Numbered from the stretch's first letter, positions 46,292-55,355 are shown. The stretch: DNA of 64,000 nucleotides from Actinoplanes sp. TFC3 (GCF_001553785.1 NZ_LOJP01000001.1:939019-1003018), one strand, 5' to 3'. A program made the numbers and translations. Notes: generated by a model from the letters alone, not told the origin.

Positions 46292-47470
46292 TCAGCTCAG
46301 CAGCCGCCAGCGACCGCTGCGCGCGACCAGCAGGGTGAGCGCCTGCGGCATGAGCCCGGAATGGTTGTCCGGAGTGATCCGGATCGGGCCGGAGAAGCCG
46401 TCGGTCTGCGAGGTCTCCAACACGTCGCGGATGCGCTGGCGATCCGAGCCGGCCCGCACCACCGCGTCGGCGATCAGGCCAACCGCGTCGGCACCGAAGG
46501 AGGCAACGCCGGAGTAGCTGCCGTACCGGGAGGTGTAATCCCGGAACCACTGCTTGCGCGCCGCCTTGGCCGGGGTCGTGGCGATCACGTCGTCGATCGC
46601 GAGCACCTGGGTGAACACCATCGTGGTGCTCTCGGTCGCCTTGGCAGCCTGCTGCGGCACGAACAGGTCGCCGGCCGCGGCGGCGTCGAAGTAGACGCTG
46701 CCCTTGAAGTTCGCCGCCTTGGCCGCGGTGACCGCGAGCGTGGCCTGGTCCGAGCCGGTCAGCACGACCAGCGCGTCGGGCTCGGCGTCGGTCAGCGTGC
46801 CCACGCTCTGGGTCACGTCCGTGGCCGTCGGCTTGACCGTCAGCTGGTTGACGACCGAGATGTCGGCCTTGCCGAGCGCGGCTGCGCCGGAGATCTCGGA
46901 GGTCATGTGGCCGAGCGCGTCCTGGCCGTACAGGTTCTGCGAGGAGAGGATGGCGATCTTCTTCTTCTTGAGCCGCACCAGTTCCGAGGTCAGCGCCGCG
47001 GCACTGTCGGCGCTGTTGGGGCCGATTTTGAAGACGTACCGCCGGCTCTCCACCGGCGTGGCCACCTGATCGGAGGCCGCGAGCGCGATGGTCGGGATCT
47101 TCTTGTCGTTGACGGTCTTGGCCGCGCTCACCACGCACTCGTCGCAGTCACCGGTGATCAAGGCGGCGACCTGCGAGTCATCGGCGAAGGTGCTGATGTT
47201 GCGCAGCGAGGTCTGCGGGTCCGAGCGGTTGTCCTGGATGCGCAGCACGAGGTTGTTGCTGCCAAGCTCGCCGGACGCGTTGATCTGCTCGACGCGCAGC
47301 TGCAGGGCGCGGGCGTAGGCCGCGTCCACCGCCGAGCCCGAGGCCAGGTCGGCGCCGATCACGATGTCGGTCTTCGCGGTGGTCTCGCTGCCCGATTCGC
47401 AGCCGGCCAGCGCGGTCAGAACGAGCGCCGACGCGGCGGCGGACGCCGTCAGACGACGGGGGAGCCTCAC
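46292..47470 (-). CDS. Branched-chain amino acid-type periplasmic binding lipoprotein
   Basis: 392 residues from GTG at 47470, with AGGAGG about eight bases upstream on that strand. The signal ends in the lipobox ALVLTALAGC (C24). The fold class I binding-protein pattern is clear: IGADLASGSAVDAAYARALQ near the start, AALITGDCDECVVSAAKTVN, and VLTGSDQATLAVTAAKAANF in the second domain. No permease or ATPase partner is adjacent, so it may act as a sensor component or use a distant transporter. Confidence 0.88.
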   Translation of the reverse strand: MRLPRRLTASAAASALVLTALAGCESGSETTAKTDIVIGADLASGSAVDAAYARALQLRVEQINASGELGSNNLVLRIQDNRSDPQTSLRNISTFADDSQVAALITGDCDECVVSAAKTVNDKKIPTIALAASDQVATPVESRRYVFKIGPNSADSAAALTSELVRLKKKKIAILSSQNLYGQDALGHMTSEISGAAALGKADISVVNQLTVKPTATDVTQSVGTLTDAEPDALVVLTGSDQATLAVTAAKAANFKGSVYFDAAAAGDLFVPQQAAKATESTTMVFTQVLAIDDVIATTPAKAARKQWFRDYTSRYGSYSGVASFGADAVGLIADAVVRAGSDRQRIRDVLETSQTDGFSGPIRITPDNHSGLMPQALTLLVARSGRWRLLS

Positions 47471-47552
47471 GGGGGGTGCCTCCTATGGCGCGCCAGAAAG
47501 GGACCTGAAAGTCCCGGGGATCGCAACGTTGTCCGCTGTAGACCCACTCAAC

Positions 47553-47569
47553 ACGGACAGTACGTCCGT
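47553..47569. promoter_or_regulatory. Dyad upstream of the binding-lipoprotein gene
   Basis: ACGGAC (47553-47558) and GTCCGT (47564-47569) flank AGTAC. The site is about 83 bases ahead of the minus-strand start at 47470, a normal place for an operator. Confidence 0.45.
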
Positions 47570-47676
47570 CCAATCGCGCCAAACCTTGCCAACGTGAGGG
47601 TGCCTGGTCAAGCTGCGATGAGCGTACGACGCGGGATGATCATCTCATATAGTGGTTGGAATCTTGATGGATAGCT

Positions 47677-47692
47677 GTAATTACGTAAGTAC
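47677..47692. promoter_or_regulatory. Near-palindrome upstream of the conservon kinase
   Basis: GTAATTACGTAAGTAC is a palindrome centred on TTACGTAA (47681-47688) with only one mismatched pair. It lies in the AT-rich stretch about 250 bases ahead of the kinase start. Confidence 0.45.
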
Positions 47693-47943
47693 GAAGAGTA
47701 GTTGAGTAAACATTTGTGCACGTCAAAGCGTACGGAGTGTCGATTGTCGACCCAAACGGCTGATTGCTTCCGCGTGATGCAGCCTGTTTCGGGACGATGG
47801 CGGGCTTCCCAAACAGATGTGGACTCTGATGAAATCGCGGCCGTGCCGAGTGGGGCACCTGCCTTGCCGCGGGAGATCGGCTGGGCCCGGCACCGGCGTC
47901 CGGGCGGGCGACGAGATGCGGGGATGATCAACGAGGAGATGTC

Positions 47944-50900
47944 GTGAGCACCGGATCTTCGACCCAGGCTTCGACCCGTCCCGCCATCGGTCCGGCTCCG
48001 GGCAGCGACAGCGAGCCGGTCGGCGAGAACGCCGCGGGTCAGGGTCGTCGCAGCCGGCTGCCGCGGCTGCAGGACGCCCGCATCCGCTCCAAGCTCGCCC
48101 TCATTCTCTTCGTGCCGCTGGTCGCGGTGCTCGCGCTGGCCACCGTGCGACTCGTCGACGTCGGCAGCCGGGCCGTGGACGCCAGCCGCGTCGAGGACCT
48201 CACCCGGTTGTCCACCGACATCTCAGAGCTGACCCAGGCGTTGCACAACGAGCGGATGTCTGCGGCGCAATACCTGGCTACCCCGGGCACCAAGCCCGAG
48301 GCCTACACCGCGCTGATCGCCCAGAGCGACGAGCGGATCGTCAAGTACACCACCGACCGCCGCGACCTGGACAACCCGCCGGCCGCGGTCGAGGACCGGC
48401 TGGCCCGCATCGACGATCACCTGCGCACGATGGACGCCACCCGCAAGAAGATCACCGACCGCGACCAGATCGCGGTGTCCGAGGCGGTCCTGCGCTACGG
48501 CGTCGTGATCACCGACCTCGTCGGCTACGGCGAGGTGCTCAGCCAGTACGCCGGTGAGGGCAAGGTTGCCGACAGCCTGCGCGCGGTGTCCGCCTTCGCC
48601 CGGGCCAAGGCCGGCACCGCCGAACAGGAGGCCGTCGCGTACGCCGCCCGCGTATCCGGCTCAGCCAGCGCCGAACAGCTCTCCGTCTTCACCGCCACCC
48701 AGACCAGCCAGCAGGAAGCGCTGGAAAGCTTTTCCCTGGTGGCCTCGCCCTCGCAGCGCTCGCTGGTCGACCGCACGGTCACCGGTGACGCGGTGAACCT
48801 GTCCGACCAGACCGCCGTTCAGCTCAACCGCGGTGACCCGGTCGCGCCCGAGGACGTCATCAAGTCCATGGGCGCGGTCGTCGACCTGATGCGCTGGGCC
48901 GAGCAGCGGCTCGAGTCCGAGGCACTGCAGGAGGCCACCGACGAGAGCGCCTCGGTGAGCCGGCAAGCCGCCGTCGAGGCCGGTCTGGTGCTGCTGGTGC
49001 TGGTGCTGGCGATCGCCCTGGCGATCATGCTGGCCCGCTCGCTCAACCAGTCGCTGCGCCGGCTGCGTGAGGGTGCGCTCGCGGTGGCCAACCGCGACCT
49101 TCCCGACGCAGTCGCCCGGCTGCGCGACGTGCGCAACATCGGCGACGGCGGAGCCGACGACATCCTGCGCCAGGTGAACGACCCGATCCGGCTCGGCAAC
49201 CGCGACGAGATCGGCCAGGTGGCGCAGGCGTTCAACGTGGTGCACCGCGAGGCGGTCCGGATCGCGGCCGAGCAGGCCGCGCTGCGCACCAGCGTCTCGG
49301 CGATGTTCCTCAACCTGGCCCGCCGCTCGCAGAGCCTGGTCGACCGGATGATCGGCGAGCTCGACCAGATCGAGCGCGGCGAGGAAGACCCCAAGCGCCT
49401 GGCCCAGCTGTTCGAACTCGACCACCTGGCCACCCGGATGCGCCGCAACGACGAAAACCTGCTCGTGCTCGCGGGCGCCGACTCCAGCGCCCCGCGCCGC
49501 GAGGACGCCCTCGTGGTGGACGCCCTGCGGGCCGCGCAGTCCGAGGTCGAGCTCTACAACCGCATCGAGTTCGGCACCGTCGACACCGACATCTCGATCA
49601 CCGCCAACGCCGTCAACGACGTCGTGCGGCTGGTCGCCGAGCTGCTCGACAACGCCACCCGCTTCTCCCCGCCGAACACGGTGGTGGTCGCCGACGGGCG
49701 CCGCATCCGCGACTACGTGGTGATCCAGGTCGAGGACCGCGGGCTGGGCATGTCCGAGGAACAGATGGACAGCCTCAACCGCCGGCTCGCCGAGCCGCCG
49801 GACGTGGACGTCGCGGCCTTCCGGTTGATGGGCCTGGCCGTGGTCAGCCGGCTGGCCGGGCGCTACGGCATCCGCGTGGAGCTGCGGGCGAACATGGAGG
49901 GCGGCACGGTCGCCCAGGTGATCTTGCCCAACAGCATCGTGGAGCTGCCGGGCAACCGGCCGCTGGACCCGCCGCCGCGCGGGGGCCGTCAGTTCGACCC
50001 GGTGCCGGTCGGCTGGAACGATGCGACGCCGCTCGGGCGCACCGGCACGGCCACCGCGACGCTGCCGGCCATCTCACCCGAGCCGTGGCAGCAGCGCTCG
50101 GACGACTTCGCCCGAGCCGGTTCCGCTGGCATCTCGGCGCCGCAGCCGGACCTTCCGCCGCACCCGCTGCTGCCCGCGGCTCCGTCGCAGCAGCCCGCCC
50201 GGCCGATGTCGCCGGCCGCACCGCCGCGGCTCAGCGAGGTGTTCCCGACCCCGAACCGCCCGGCTCTGCCGAAGCGGGGAATGGAAGAGCGGCCCGCGCT
50301 GCCCACCCGGGTCACCCCGCCGGCGCAGCCCGAGCCGGCCGCGGCCCTGCCGGCCTACGAGGCAGCAACGAGTTCGCCCACGATGGCGTACCCGACGATG
50401 CAGCAGCGGCCCGCCGCCGACCTGCAGGCCGCACCCCCGGCCGCGGACGGCTGGGGATCCGCGCTCGCGGCGATGCCCCCGGCACCGCCGCCCGCCGTGC
50501 CGCGCAGCGATGACCGGGCCGAAGCCGCGCCGATCTTCCTGCAGATGCAGCAGAGCTGGTTCAAGGGCCAGTCCGAGGACTCGGCCAACGAGGAGTGGAG
50601 CATGCCGACAGCGGGCTACGCCCCACCACCGAATCAGTCGAACGGCATGGGCGGCGCTGCCCAGTCCGTGTCGGCTCCGCCCGCACCGGCTCCCGCGGCC
50701 GCTGTCGCGGCCCCGGCGCCCGTCACCCCCGCGGCCCCGGCGTCCCCAGCGCCGGCCGCGGCCCGCGCCGCAAACGCGGGGCAGAATGGATCGCGATCGG
50801 CGCAAGCCGGTCCGGACAGCGGCACGCAGAACGTTCCCCGGCAGCGCCGATCTGCCGAGGAAGCCTGGCGTACCGCCGCCGATGAAGGATGGCAGCGTGC

Positions 50901-51141
50901 GATGGCGGCGGCGGAACCCACCGTCACCGACACCACCCGCTCCGGGCTGCCCAAGCGAACCCCCCAGGCCCAGCTCGTGCCGGGTGGGGTGCAGAGCACA
51001 CCGCTCAACCAGCAGCGGCGCAGCCCGGACGAAGTACGCGGGCTCCTGTCCGCGTATCACCGAGGCGTGCAACGAGGGCGTACAGCCGGCAGTGAGGAAG
51101 CTGCCGCGCTCGCCCCAGCTCCGAAGGAGAACGGACAGTGA
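47944..51141 (+). CDS. NIT-domain sensor histidine kinase of a conservon
   Basis: 1065 residues from GTG at 47944, with GAGGAG upstream. A first membrane helix is at residues 51-71, a large extracytoplasmic region at about 75-335 resembles the nitrate/nitrite-sensing NIT domain, and a second helix is at 345-364. A HAMP linker follows. A possible phospho-accepting histidine is H494 in ELDHLATRMRR. The ATP-binding core has ELLDNATRFSPP (N570) and VEDRGLGM (596-603). The last 400 residues are a proline/alanine-rich tail. It is the first gene of a four-gene unit. Confidence 0.92.
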   Translation: MSTGSSTQASTRPAIGPAPGSDSEPVGENAAGQGRRSRLPRLQDARIRSKLALILFVPLVAVLALATVRLVDVGSRAVDASRVEDLTRLSTDISELTQALHNERMSAAQYLATPGTKPEAYTALIAQSDERIVKYTTDRRDLDNPPAAVEDRLARIDDHLRTMDATRKKITDRDQIAVSEAVLRYGVVITDLVGYGEVLSQYAGEGKVADSLRAVSAFARAKAGTAEQEAVAYAARVSGSASAEQLSVFTATQTSQQEALESFSLVASPSQRSLVDRTVTGDAVNLSDQTAVQLNRGDPVAPEDVIKSMGAVVDLMRWAEQRLESEALQEATDESASVSRQAAVEAGLVLLVLVLAIALAIMLARSLNQSLRRLREGALAVANRDLPDAVARLRDVRNIGDGGADDILRQVNDPIRLGNRDEIGQVAQAFNVVHREAVRIAAEQAALRTSVSAMFLNLARRSQSLVDRMIGELDQIERGEEDPKRLAQLFELDHLATRMRRNDENLLVLAGADSSAPRREDALVVDALRAAQSEVELYNRIEFGTVDTDISITANAVNDVVRLVAELLDNATRFSPPNTVVVADGRRIRDYVVIQVEDRGLGMSEEQMDSLNRRLAEPPDVDVAAFRLMGLAVVSRLAGRYGIRVELRANMEGGTVAQVILPNSIVELPGNRPLDPPPRGGRQFDPVPVGWNDATPLGRTGTATATLPAISPEPWQQRSDDFARAGSAGISAPQPDLPPHPLLPAAPSQQPARPMSPAAPPRLSEVFPTPNRPALPKRGMEERPALPTRVTPPAQPEPAAALPAYEAATSSPTMAYPTMQQRPAADLQAAPPAADGWGSALAAMPPAPPPAVPRSDDRAEAAPIFLQMQQSWFKGQSEDSANEEWSMPTAGYAPPPNQSNGMGGAAQSVSAPPAPAPAAAVAAPAPVTPAAPASPAPAAARAANAGQNGSRSAQAGPDSGTQNVPRQRRSAEEAWRTAADEGWQRAMAAAEPTVTDTTRSGLPKRTPQAQLVPGGVQSTPLNQQRRSPDEVRGLLSAYHRGVQRGRTAGSEEAAALAPAPKENGQ

Positions 51142-51548
51142 CCAGGCCCCCCACCATGCAGGACATGGGCTGGCTGCTCAGCAACTTCGCCGACAGCGTG
51201 GCCGGTATCGCCCACGTGGTCGCGGTCTCCGCGGACGGCCTGTTGCTGGCCTCCTCGCGAGACCTTCCGGCGGACCGGGCCGACCAGCTAGCCGCGATCA
51301 CCTCCGGCGTCGTCAGCCTCACCGACGGCGCCTCACGGATGTTCAACGCCGGTGCCGTGCAGCAGACGATCATCGAGATGGACAGCGGCTACCTGTTCCT
51401 GATGTCCATCAGCGACGGTTCGTCGATGGCGGTGCTGGCCGCGCGCAGCTGCGACGTCGGCCAGGTCGGCTACGAGATGGCGCTGCTGGTCGAACGCGTC
51501 GGCGCGGCGCTCGTACCGGCCCCGCGCGAGGCCGTTGCCCACCACTGA
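51138..51548 (+). CDS. Roadblock/LC7 domain protein (conservon B component)
   Basis: 136 residues from GTG at 51138, overlapping the kinase stop by four bases. The roadblock core reads AHVVAVSADGLLLASSRDLP and SGYLFLMSISDGSSMAVLAA. In conservons such proteins bind the GTPase, possibly as regulators of its nucleotide state. They sit between the sensor kinase and the DUF742 protein in the same order as here. Confidence 0.93.
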   Translation: MTRPPTMQDMGWLLSNFADSVAGIAHVVAVSADGLLLASSRDLPADRADQLAAITSGVVSLTDGASRMFNAGAVQQTIIEMDSGYLFLMSISDGSSMAVLAARSCDVGQVGYEMALLVERVGAALVPAPREAVAHH

Positions 51549-51596
51549 CATGCGTCCCATCGCGTGTGACCCGAGCCGGAAGGAGGTGACCGCAGG

Positions 51597-51959
51597 ATGG
51601 GCCAGCCCATCGACCCCCGCGGCAATCTAGTCCGTCCGTATGCGGTCACCCGGGGCCGGACGGAACCGCGCCGGGACATTCCCATCGAGGCGGTCATGGT
51701 TGCCAGCCAGGCCGCCGTCCAAGAGGCCCGGTTCGCCGGGCATGACAAGTACCGCATCGCCGTGCTGTGCGAACCACGGGCGCAATCGCTCGCCGAAATC
51801 GCGGCCTACAGCCGGCTCCCGCTGGGGGTCGCCCGGGTCATCGTCGCCGACATGGTCGCCGACGGGATGTTGTCGCTGCACAGCGCCGCTCCCAAGGAAG
51901 GGTTCACGGAGCGGATGGATCTGCTGGAAAGGGTGTTGAGTGGACTTCGCAAGCTCTGA
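51597..51959 (+). CDS. DUF742 protein (conservon C component)
   Basis: 120 residues from ATG at 51597, with the strong site GGAAGGAGGTGA at 51578-51589. DUF742 features are visible: NLVRPYAVTRGRT near the N-terminus and SLAEIAAYSRLPLGVARVIV, a winged-helix-like segment, followed by DMVADGMLSLH. Its function in conservons is poorly known. Its last 20 bases overlap the GTPase gene. Confidence 0.92.
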   Translation: MGQPIDPRGNLVRPYAVTRGRTEPRRDIPIEAVMVASQAAVQEARFAGHDKYRIAVLCEPRAQSLAEIAAYSRLPLGVARVIVADMVADGMLSLHSAAPKEGFTERMDLLERVLSGLRKL

Positions 51960-52560
51960 GCGGGCGGGGGCGCATCCCAAGGAGATCACCTCCGCGAAGA
52001 TCGTTGTCGCTGGTGGCTTCGGCGTCGGCAAGACGACGCTCGTCGGTGCGGTCTCCGAGATCGAACCCCTGACCACCGAGGCGCAGATGACCTCGGCCGG
52101 GCAGGGCATCGACGATGCGTCAAAGGTGCCGGGCAAGGAAACGACGACGGTGGCGATGGACTTCGGCCGCATCACGATGGCCGACGACCTGATCCTCTAC
52201 CTGTTCGGCACGCCGGGCCAGACGCGCTTCTGGTTCATGTGGGACGAGCTGATCCGCGGTGCGGTGGGAGCGGCCGTGCTGGTCGACACCCGGCGCATCT
52301 CCGACGCGTTCGCCCCGCTCGACTACTTCGAGAACCGGCACCTGCCGTACATGGTGGCGCTCAACTGCTTCGACGGCGCTCCGCGCTACGAGCCGGAAGA
52401 GATCCGCGAGGCGCTGGCCATCGCCCCGAACGTGCCGCTGATGCTGTGCGACGCGCGCAACCGCGAGTCGGTCAAGCAGGTGCTGGTGGGGGTCGTCGAG
52501 CATGCCATGCGCACGTTGGTGGCCGAGCAGGGACGCGGGTTCCCGGCGCCGGTCGGCTGA
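51940..52560 (+). CDS. Ras-like GTPase of the conservon (MglA/CvnD type)
   Basis: 206 residues from GTG at 51940. The P-loop is GGFGVGKTT (about 25-33); the G3 region is VAMDFGRI ... LFGTPGQTRF, where TPGQ replaces the usual DxxG as in this family. NCFD is the likely base-recognition motif. Such GTPases act with the kinase, roadblock and DUF742 proteins as a membrane-linked switch. The next gene is convergent and ends 21 bases downstream. Confidence 0.93.
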   Translation: MDFASSERAGAHPKEITSAKIVVAGGFGVGKTTLVGAVSEIEPLTTEAQMTSAGQGIDDASKVPGKETTTVAMDFGRITMADDLILYLFGTPGQTRFWFMWDELIRGAVGAAVLVDTRRISDAFAPLDYFENRHLPYMVALNCFDGAPRYEPEEIREALAIAPNVPLMLCDARNRESVKQVLVGVVEHAMRTLVAEQGRGFPAPVG

Positions 52561-52580
52561 TGAAACGCGGCGCCGGTTGC

Positions 52581-53726
52581 TTATGCGGGCAGCCGGTAGC
52601 CGCGTTTGACGACGGTCTGCACGACGCCGGTGGTGCCGAGGCCGGCACGGAGCCGGGCCACGGCCATCTCGACGGCGTGCTCGTCGGCGCCGCGGGGCAG
52701 GGCGCGCAGCAGAGCCGCGCGGGACAGGACCCGTCCGGGTGTGGTGGCCAGCGCCCGGAGCACAGCCATGGGTCCCGGGGCGAGGGGCTTGAGTTCGCCG
52801 TCGACCACCGCCGCATGCCCGCGCAGGGTCAGCGAGTGACCGGCTACCTGCAGGCTGAGGGCGCGCTGGGGGAGTTCGTCGAGCAGTGTTCGTACCAGAT
52901 AAGTCAGTCGGGGTTTGGCGGGCGTGACCACCGGCACCTGATGGCTTCGCAGCGGCGCGGCCGTTACCGGGCCCGTGCAAGCGGCCAGCACGTCGGTCCG
53001 CAGCGCCGCCAGCACGGGGTCCAGAGTGTCCCCGGCGGCTCGCAGCAGCGCTTGCACGGCCGGCGCCGAGGTGAACGTCACCGCGTCCACGAGCCGGCCC
53101 GCGATCAGGTCCACCAGCCGGTACAGCGGGGCCGGGTCGATCGGCGGGGCCCAGCGGTACACCGGAACCTCGATCACCCGGGCGCCCGCGGACCGTAACG
53201 CCTCGGTGTATTCCGGCTGGCTCTCCCCGTGCAGTTGCATCGCCACGGTCATTCCGGCGAGGCGCCGCGCGCTCAGGTGAGCGATTACTTCCTCGTAGCT
53301 CTCGCCTTCGGGTGACCACTGCTCCCGCAAGCCGGCCGCCCGGAGGGCCACGCGGGCCTTCGAACCCTTGGCCACCAGGTACGACCGTGCAAGCGCGACC
53401 CGCAACGGCTCACCCAGCCCCCAGCCGTCCGCCGCCTCCAGCCAGCCTCGCAGCCCGATACCGGTGGTGACCAGCACAATGTCCGGGACAGTGGTAAGAC
53501 AGTCCCGGGTCGCGGCGCGCAGCTCGCCGTCATCGGCATTCGGCACGATCCGCAATGCCGGCGCCAGCACGACCCGGGCGCCGTTGCTCTCCAGCAGCCC
53601 GGCCAACTCGTCGCGGCGGCGGTCGGCGGTGACCCCGATCGTGTAGCCGGTCAGCGAGGCACCCGACGCCGCGATCATGTGGTGCTGGAAAGCCGCGGCG
53701 GGGCCGGCCGGTCCACCGAAGGGCAC
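52581..53726 (-). CDS. HemD-like / winged-helix fusion regulator, NnaR-like
   Basis: 381 residues from GTG at 53726; ATG at 53678 is also possible and gives 365. Residues about 24-270 match uroporphyrinogen-III synthase (YTIGVTADRRRDELAGLLES; VDAVTFTSAPAVQALLRAAG). The last ~95 residues are an OmpR-type winged helix (LRALATTPGRVLSRAALLRA; VVQTVVKRGYRLPA). This fusion is the layout of NnaR, a regulator of nitrate/nitrite assimilation in mycobacteria and streptomycetes. No nitrate genes are in the window, so the name is not assigned. Confidence 0.85.
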   Translation of the reverse strand: MPFGGPAGPAAAFQHHMIAASGASLTGYTIGVTADRRRDELAGLLESNGARVVLAPALRIVPNADDGELRAATRDCLTTVPDIVLVTTGIGLRGWLEAADGWGLGEPLRVALARSYLVAKGSKARVALRAAGLREQWSPEGESYEEVIAHLSARRLAGMTVAMQLHGESQPEYTEALRSAGARVIEVPVYRWAPPIDPAPLYRLVDLIAGRLVDAVTFTSAPAVQALLRAAGDTLDPVLAALRTDVLAACTGPVTAAPLRSHQVPVVTPAKPRLTYLVRTLLDELPQRALSLQVAGHSLTLRGHAAVVDGELKPLAPGPMAVLRALATTPGRVLSRAALLRALPRGADEHAVEMAVARLRAGLGTTGVVQTVVKRGYRLPA

Positions 53727-54313
53727 GCCCGGAGCCCGCCGTCCTCAGCGTTGACCCGCTCCCACGTCACGCTTACGCGCTCCGCCGTACCTCCGGCCGG
53801 CCCGCGCCGCGGCTTCCCGCTGCCGCCACGGTTGCCCGCTGCGGCTGTCACCACCAGGTCCGTCCTCAACCCTGGTGGTGGTCCAGCGGCGAGCGTGCAC
53901 CCCGGTGCGCCGCCGGATTGAAGCCCGGCCCGCATCCTCGGGGTTGGAGCGCCACTCGCCATGAACGAAGCGTGCCGGTGGGTAATTTCAGTGGCGCGTC
54001 CCACTTGTTTCGAGCCTGCTAAGCCCGAGGTGGGAGCAATCACGTGCCCCGCTGTCGGCGTGCCGGGCGGTACAAACTATTCTTGGGTCGCTAAGTTGTG
54101 AGGTCCTTCGGGTTTTTGGTTCTTCGGTCAACTGGTCGTTCAGTCTGGTGACCCTTTAAACTCCGGGCCGTTTTGACCCTGCGCCGCCCCTGCGGGTATT
54201 GTTGCCTGCTGTTGTGCGACAGCTGCGAGCGTGCCCTTCGGGTACGCTTGACGTTCGTGCTCGCTACGGACCCAGCGCGCGCCCCCAGACCGACGACGAG
54301 ACAAGGTAATTCT
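53727..54313 (+). other. Gap before rplM, promoter only
   Basis: This 587-base gap has no supported gene; the open frames in it have no recognisable features. It contains the rplM promoter at 54173-54202 and a leader of about 105 bases. Confidence 0.55.
54173..54202 (+). promoter_or_regulatory. Promoter of rplM-rpsI
   Basis: TTGACC (54173-54178), an 18-base spacer and TATTGT (54197-54202). The flanks CGTTTTGACCCTGC and GGGTATT match those of the rpsL promoter at 9153-9181. Confidence 0.7.
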
Positions 54314-54757
54314 GTGCGTACGTACAGCCCGAAGCCGGGTGAGATCGAGCGTCAGTGGCACATTATCGACGCTTCTGACGTCGTTCTGGGCCGCCTGGCC
54401 ACCCACGCCGCCACTCTCCTGCGCGGCAAGCACAAGCCGACGTTCGCCCCGCACGTCGACACCGGCGACTTCGTTGTGATCATCAACGCCGGCAAGGTCG
54501 CCCTGACCGGCAACAAGCGGCAGACCAAGGTCGCCTACCGGCACTCCGGTTACCCGGGTGGCCTCAAGCAGGTCGGCTACGAAGAGCTGCTGACCAAGCG
54601 GCCCGAGCACGCGGTGGAGCTGGCCGTCAAGGGCATGCTCCCGCACAACAAGCTCGCCCGCCAGATCATCAAGAAGCTGAAGGTTTACCCCGGCGCCGAG
54701 CACCCGCACGCCGCGCAGCAGCCGGTGCCGTTCGAAATCAAGCAGATCGCGCAGTGA
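54314..54757 (+). CDS. rplM: 50S ribosomal protein L13
   Basis: 147 residues from GTG at 54314 ([20 protein letters not shown]), the family length. L13 is an early 50S assembly protein. [20 protein letters not shown] and [14 protein letters not shown] are diagnostic. rpsI follows after 20 bases. Confidence 0.98.
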   Translation: MRTYSPKPGEIERQWHIIDASDVVLGRLATHAATLLRGKHKPTFAPHVDTGDFVVIINAGKVALTGNKRQTKVAYRHSGYPGGLKQVGYEELLTKRPEHAVELAVKGMLPHNKLARQIIKKLKVYPGAEHPHAAQQPVPFEIKQIAQ

Positions 54758-54777
54758 GCGCGGGCGAAGGAAACAGC

Positions 54778-55275
54778 ATGTCCGACATCGTCGAGCCCGA
54801 GGTCGTCGAGACCGTCGTCGAGGAGCCCGCTGAGACCGTCGTTGTGGTCGAGGCGCCGGCGCCGGCCGTTCGTGCCACGCGCCCGGGTGACCGCCCGATC
54901 CAGACCGTCGGCCGCCGCAAGGAGGCCATCGTCCGGGTGCGTCTCGTGCCCGGCAGCGGCAAGATCACCTGCAACGGCCGCGAGCTCGAGGAGTACTTCC
55001 CGAGCAAGGTGCACCAGCAGCTCATCCGCGAGCCGCTCGTGACCACCGAGAAGGCCGAGCAGTTCGACGTCGTGGCCAACCTGCGTGGCGGCGGCATCAC
55101 CGGGCAGGCCGGCGCGCTGCGCCTCGGCATCGCTCGCGCGCTGATCACCAACGAGCCCGACGACCGTCCGGCGCTCAAGAAGGCCGGCTTCCTCACCCGG
55201 GACGCGCGGGTCAAGGAAAGCAAGAAGTACGGTCTCAAGAAGGCCCGTAAGGCTCCGCAGTACTCGAAGCGCTGA
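54778..55275 (+). CDS. rpsI: 30S ribosomal protein S9
   Basis: 165 residues from ATG at 54778, with GAAGGAAA in front; a GTG at 54754 would add eight residues and overlap rplM. The first ~45 residues are an acidic, valine/glutamate/proline-rich extension typical of actinobacteria. The S9 core starts at [20 protein letters not shown] and ends in the conserved KAPQYSKR, whose terminal residues reach the P-site tRNA. Confidence 0.97.
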   Translation: MSDIVEPEVVETVVEEPAETVVVVEAPAPAVRATRPGDRPIQTVGRRKEAIVRVRLVPGSGKITCNGRELEEYFPSKVHQQLIREPLVTTEKAEQFDVVANLRGGGITGQAGALRLGIARALITNEPDDRPALKKAGFLTRDARVKESKKYGLKKARKAPQYSKR

Positions 55276-55305
55276 TCGCAGCGCTCGTCTTGCACCACGT
55301 CTGAA

Positions 55306-55355
55306 CGAAACGGCCGGGTGCGCCTCTCACGCGAGGGGCGCGCCCGGCCGTTTCG
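55306..55355 (+). terminator. Terminator after rpsI
   Basis: CGAAACGGCCGGG (55306-55318) pairs perfectly with CCCGGCCGTTTCG (55343-55355), and an inner GCGCC/GGCGC pairing extends it. CTTTCCCT follows. Confidence 0.85.

Larger units (their letters stand above)
47471..47943. other. AT-rich divergent control region
   Basis: This 473-base gap separates two divergent genes. Its centre (about 47636-47720) is markedly richer in A+T than the rest of the window. It contains dyads at 47553-47569 (ACGGAC-agtac-GTCCGT), GATGATCATC at 47636-47645 and 47677-47692 (near-palindrome around TTACGTAA). No gene is supported in it; the short open frames have no protein-like features. Confidence 0.6.

Noticed and set aside
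45423..47138. Minus-strand open frame of 571 residues
   Set aside because: It crosses the permease gene antisense and the binding-protein gene in another frame; composition is Arg/Gly/His/Asp repeats with no domain.
46208..47674. Plus-strand open frame of 488 residues opposite the binding lipoprotein
   Set aside because: The minus-strand gene has a lipobox signal and a binding-protein fold; this frame is its shadow.
47608..47931. Open frames in the AT-rich gap
   Set aside because: They have no ribosome sites or protein-like features, and the dyads suggest a control region instead.
53675..54043. 122-residue minus-strand open frame before the NnaR-like gene
   Set aside because: Low-complexity Gly/Pro/Arg composition, no ribosome site, and overlap with the start of the regulator gene.
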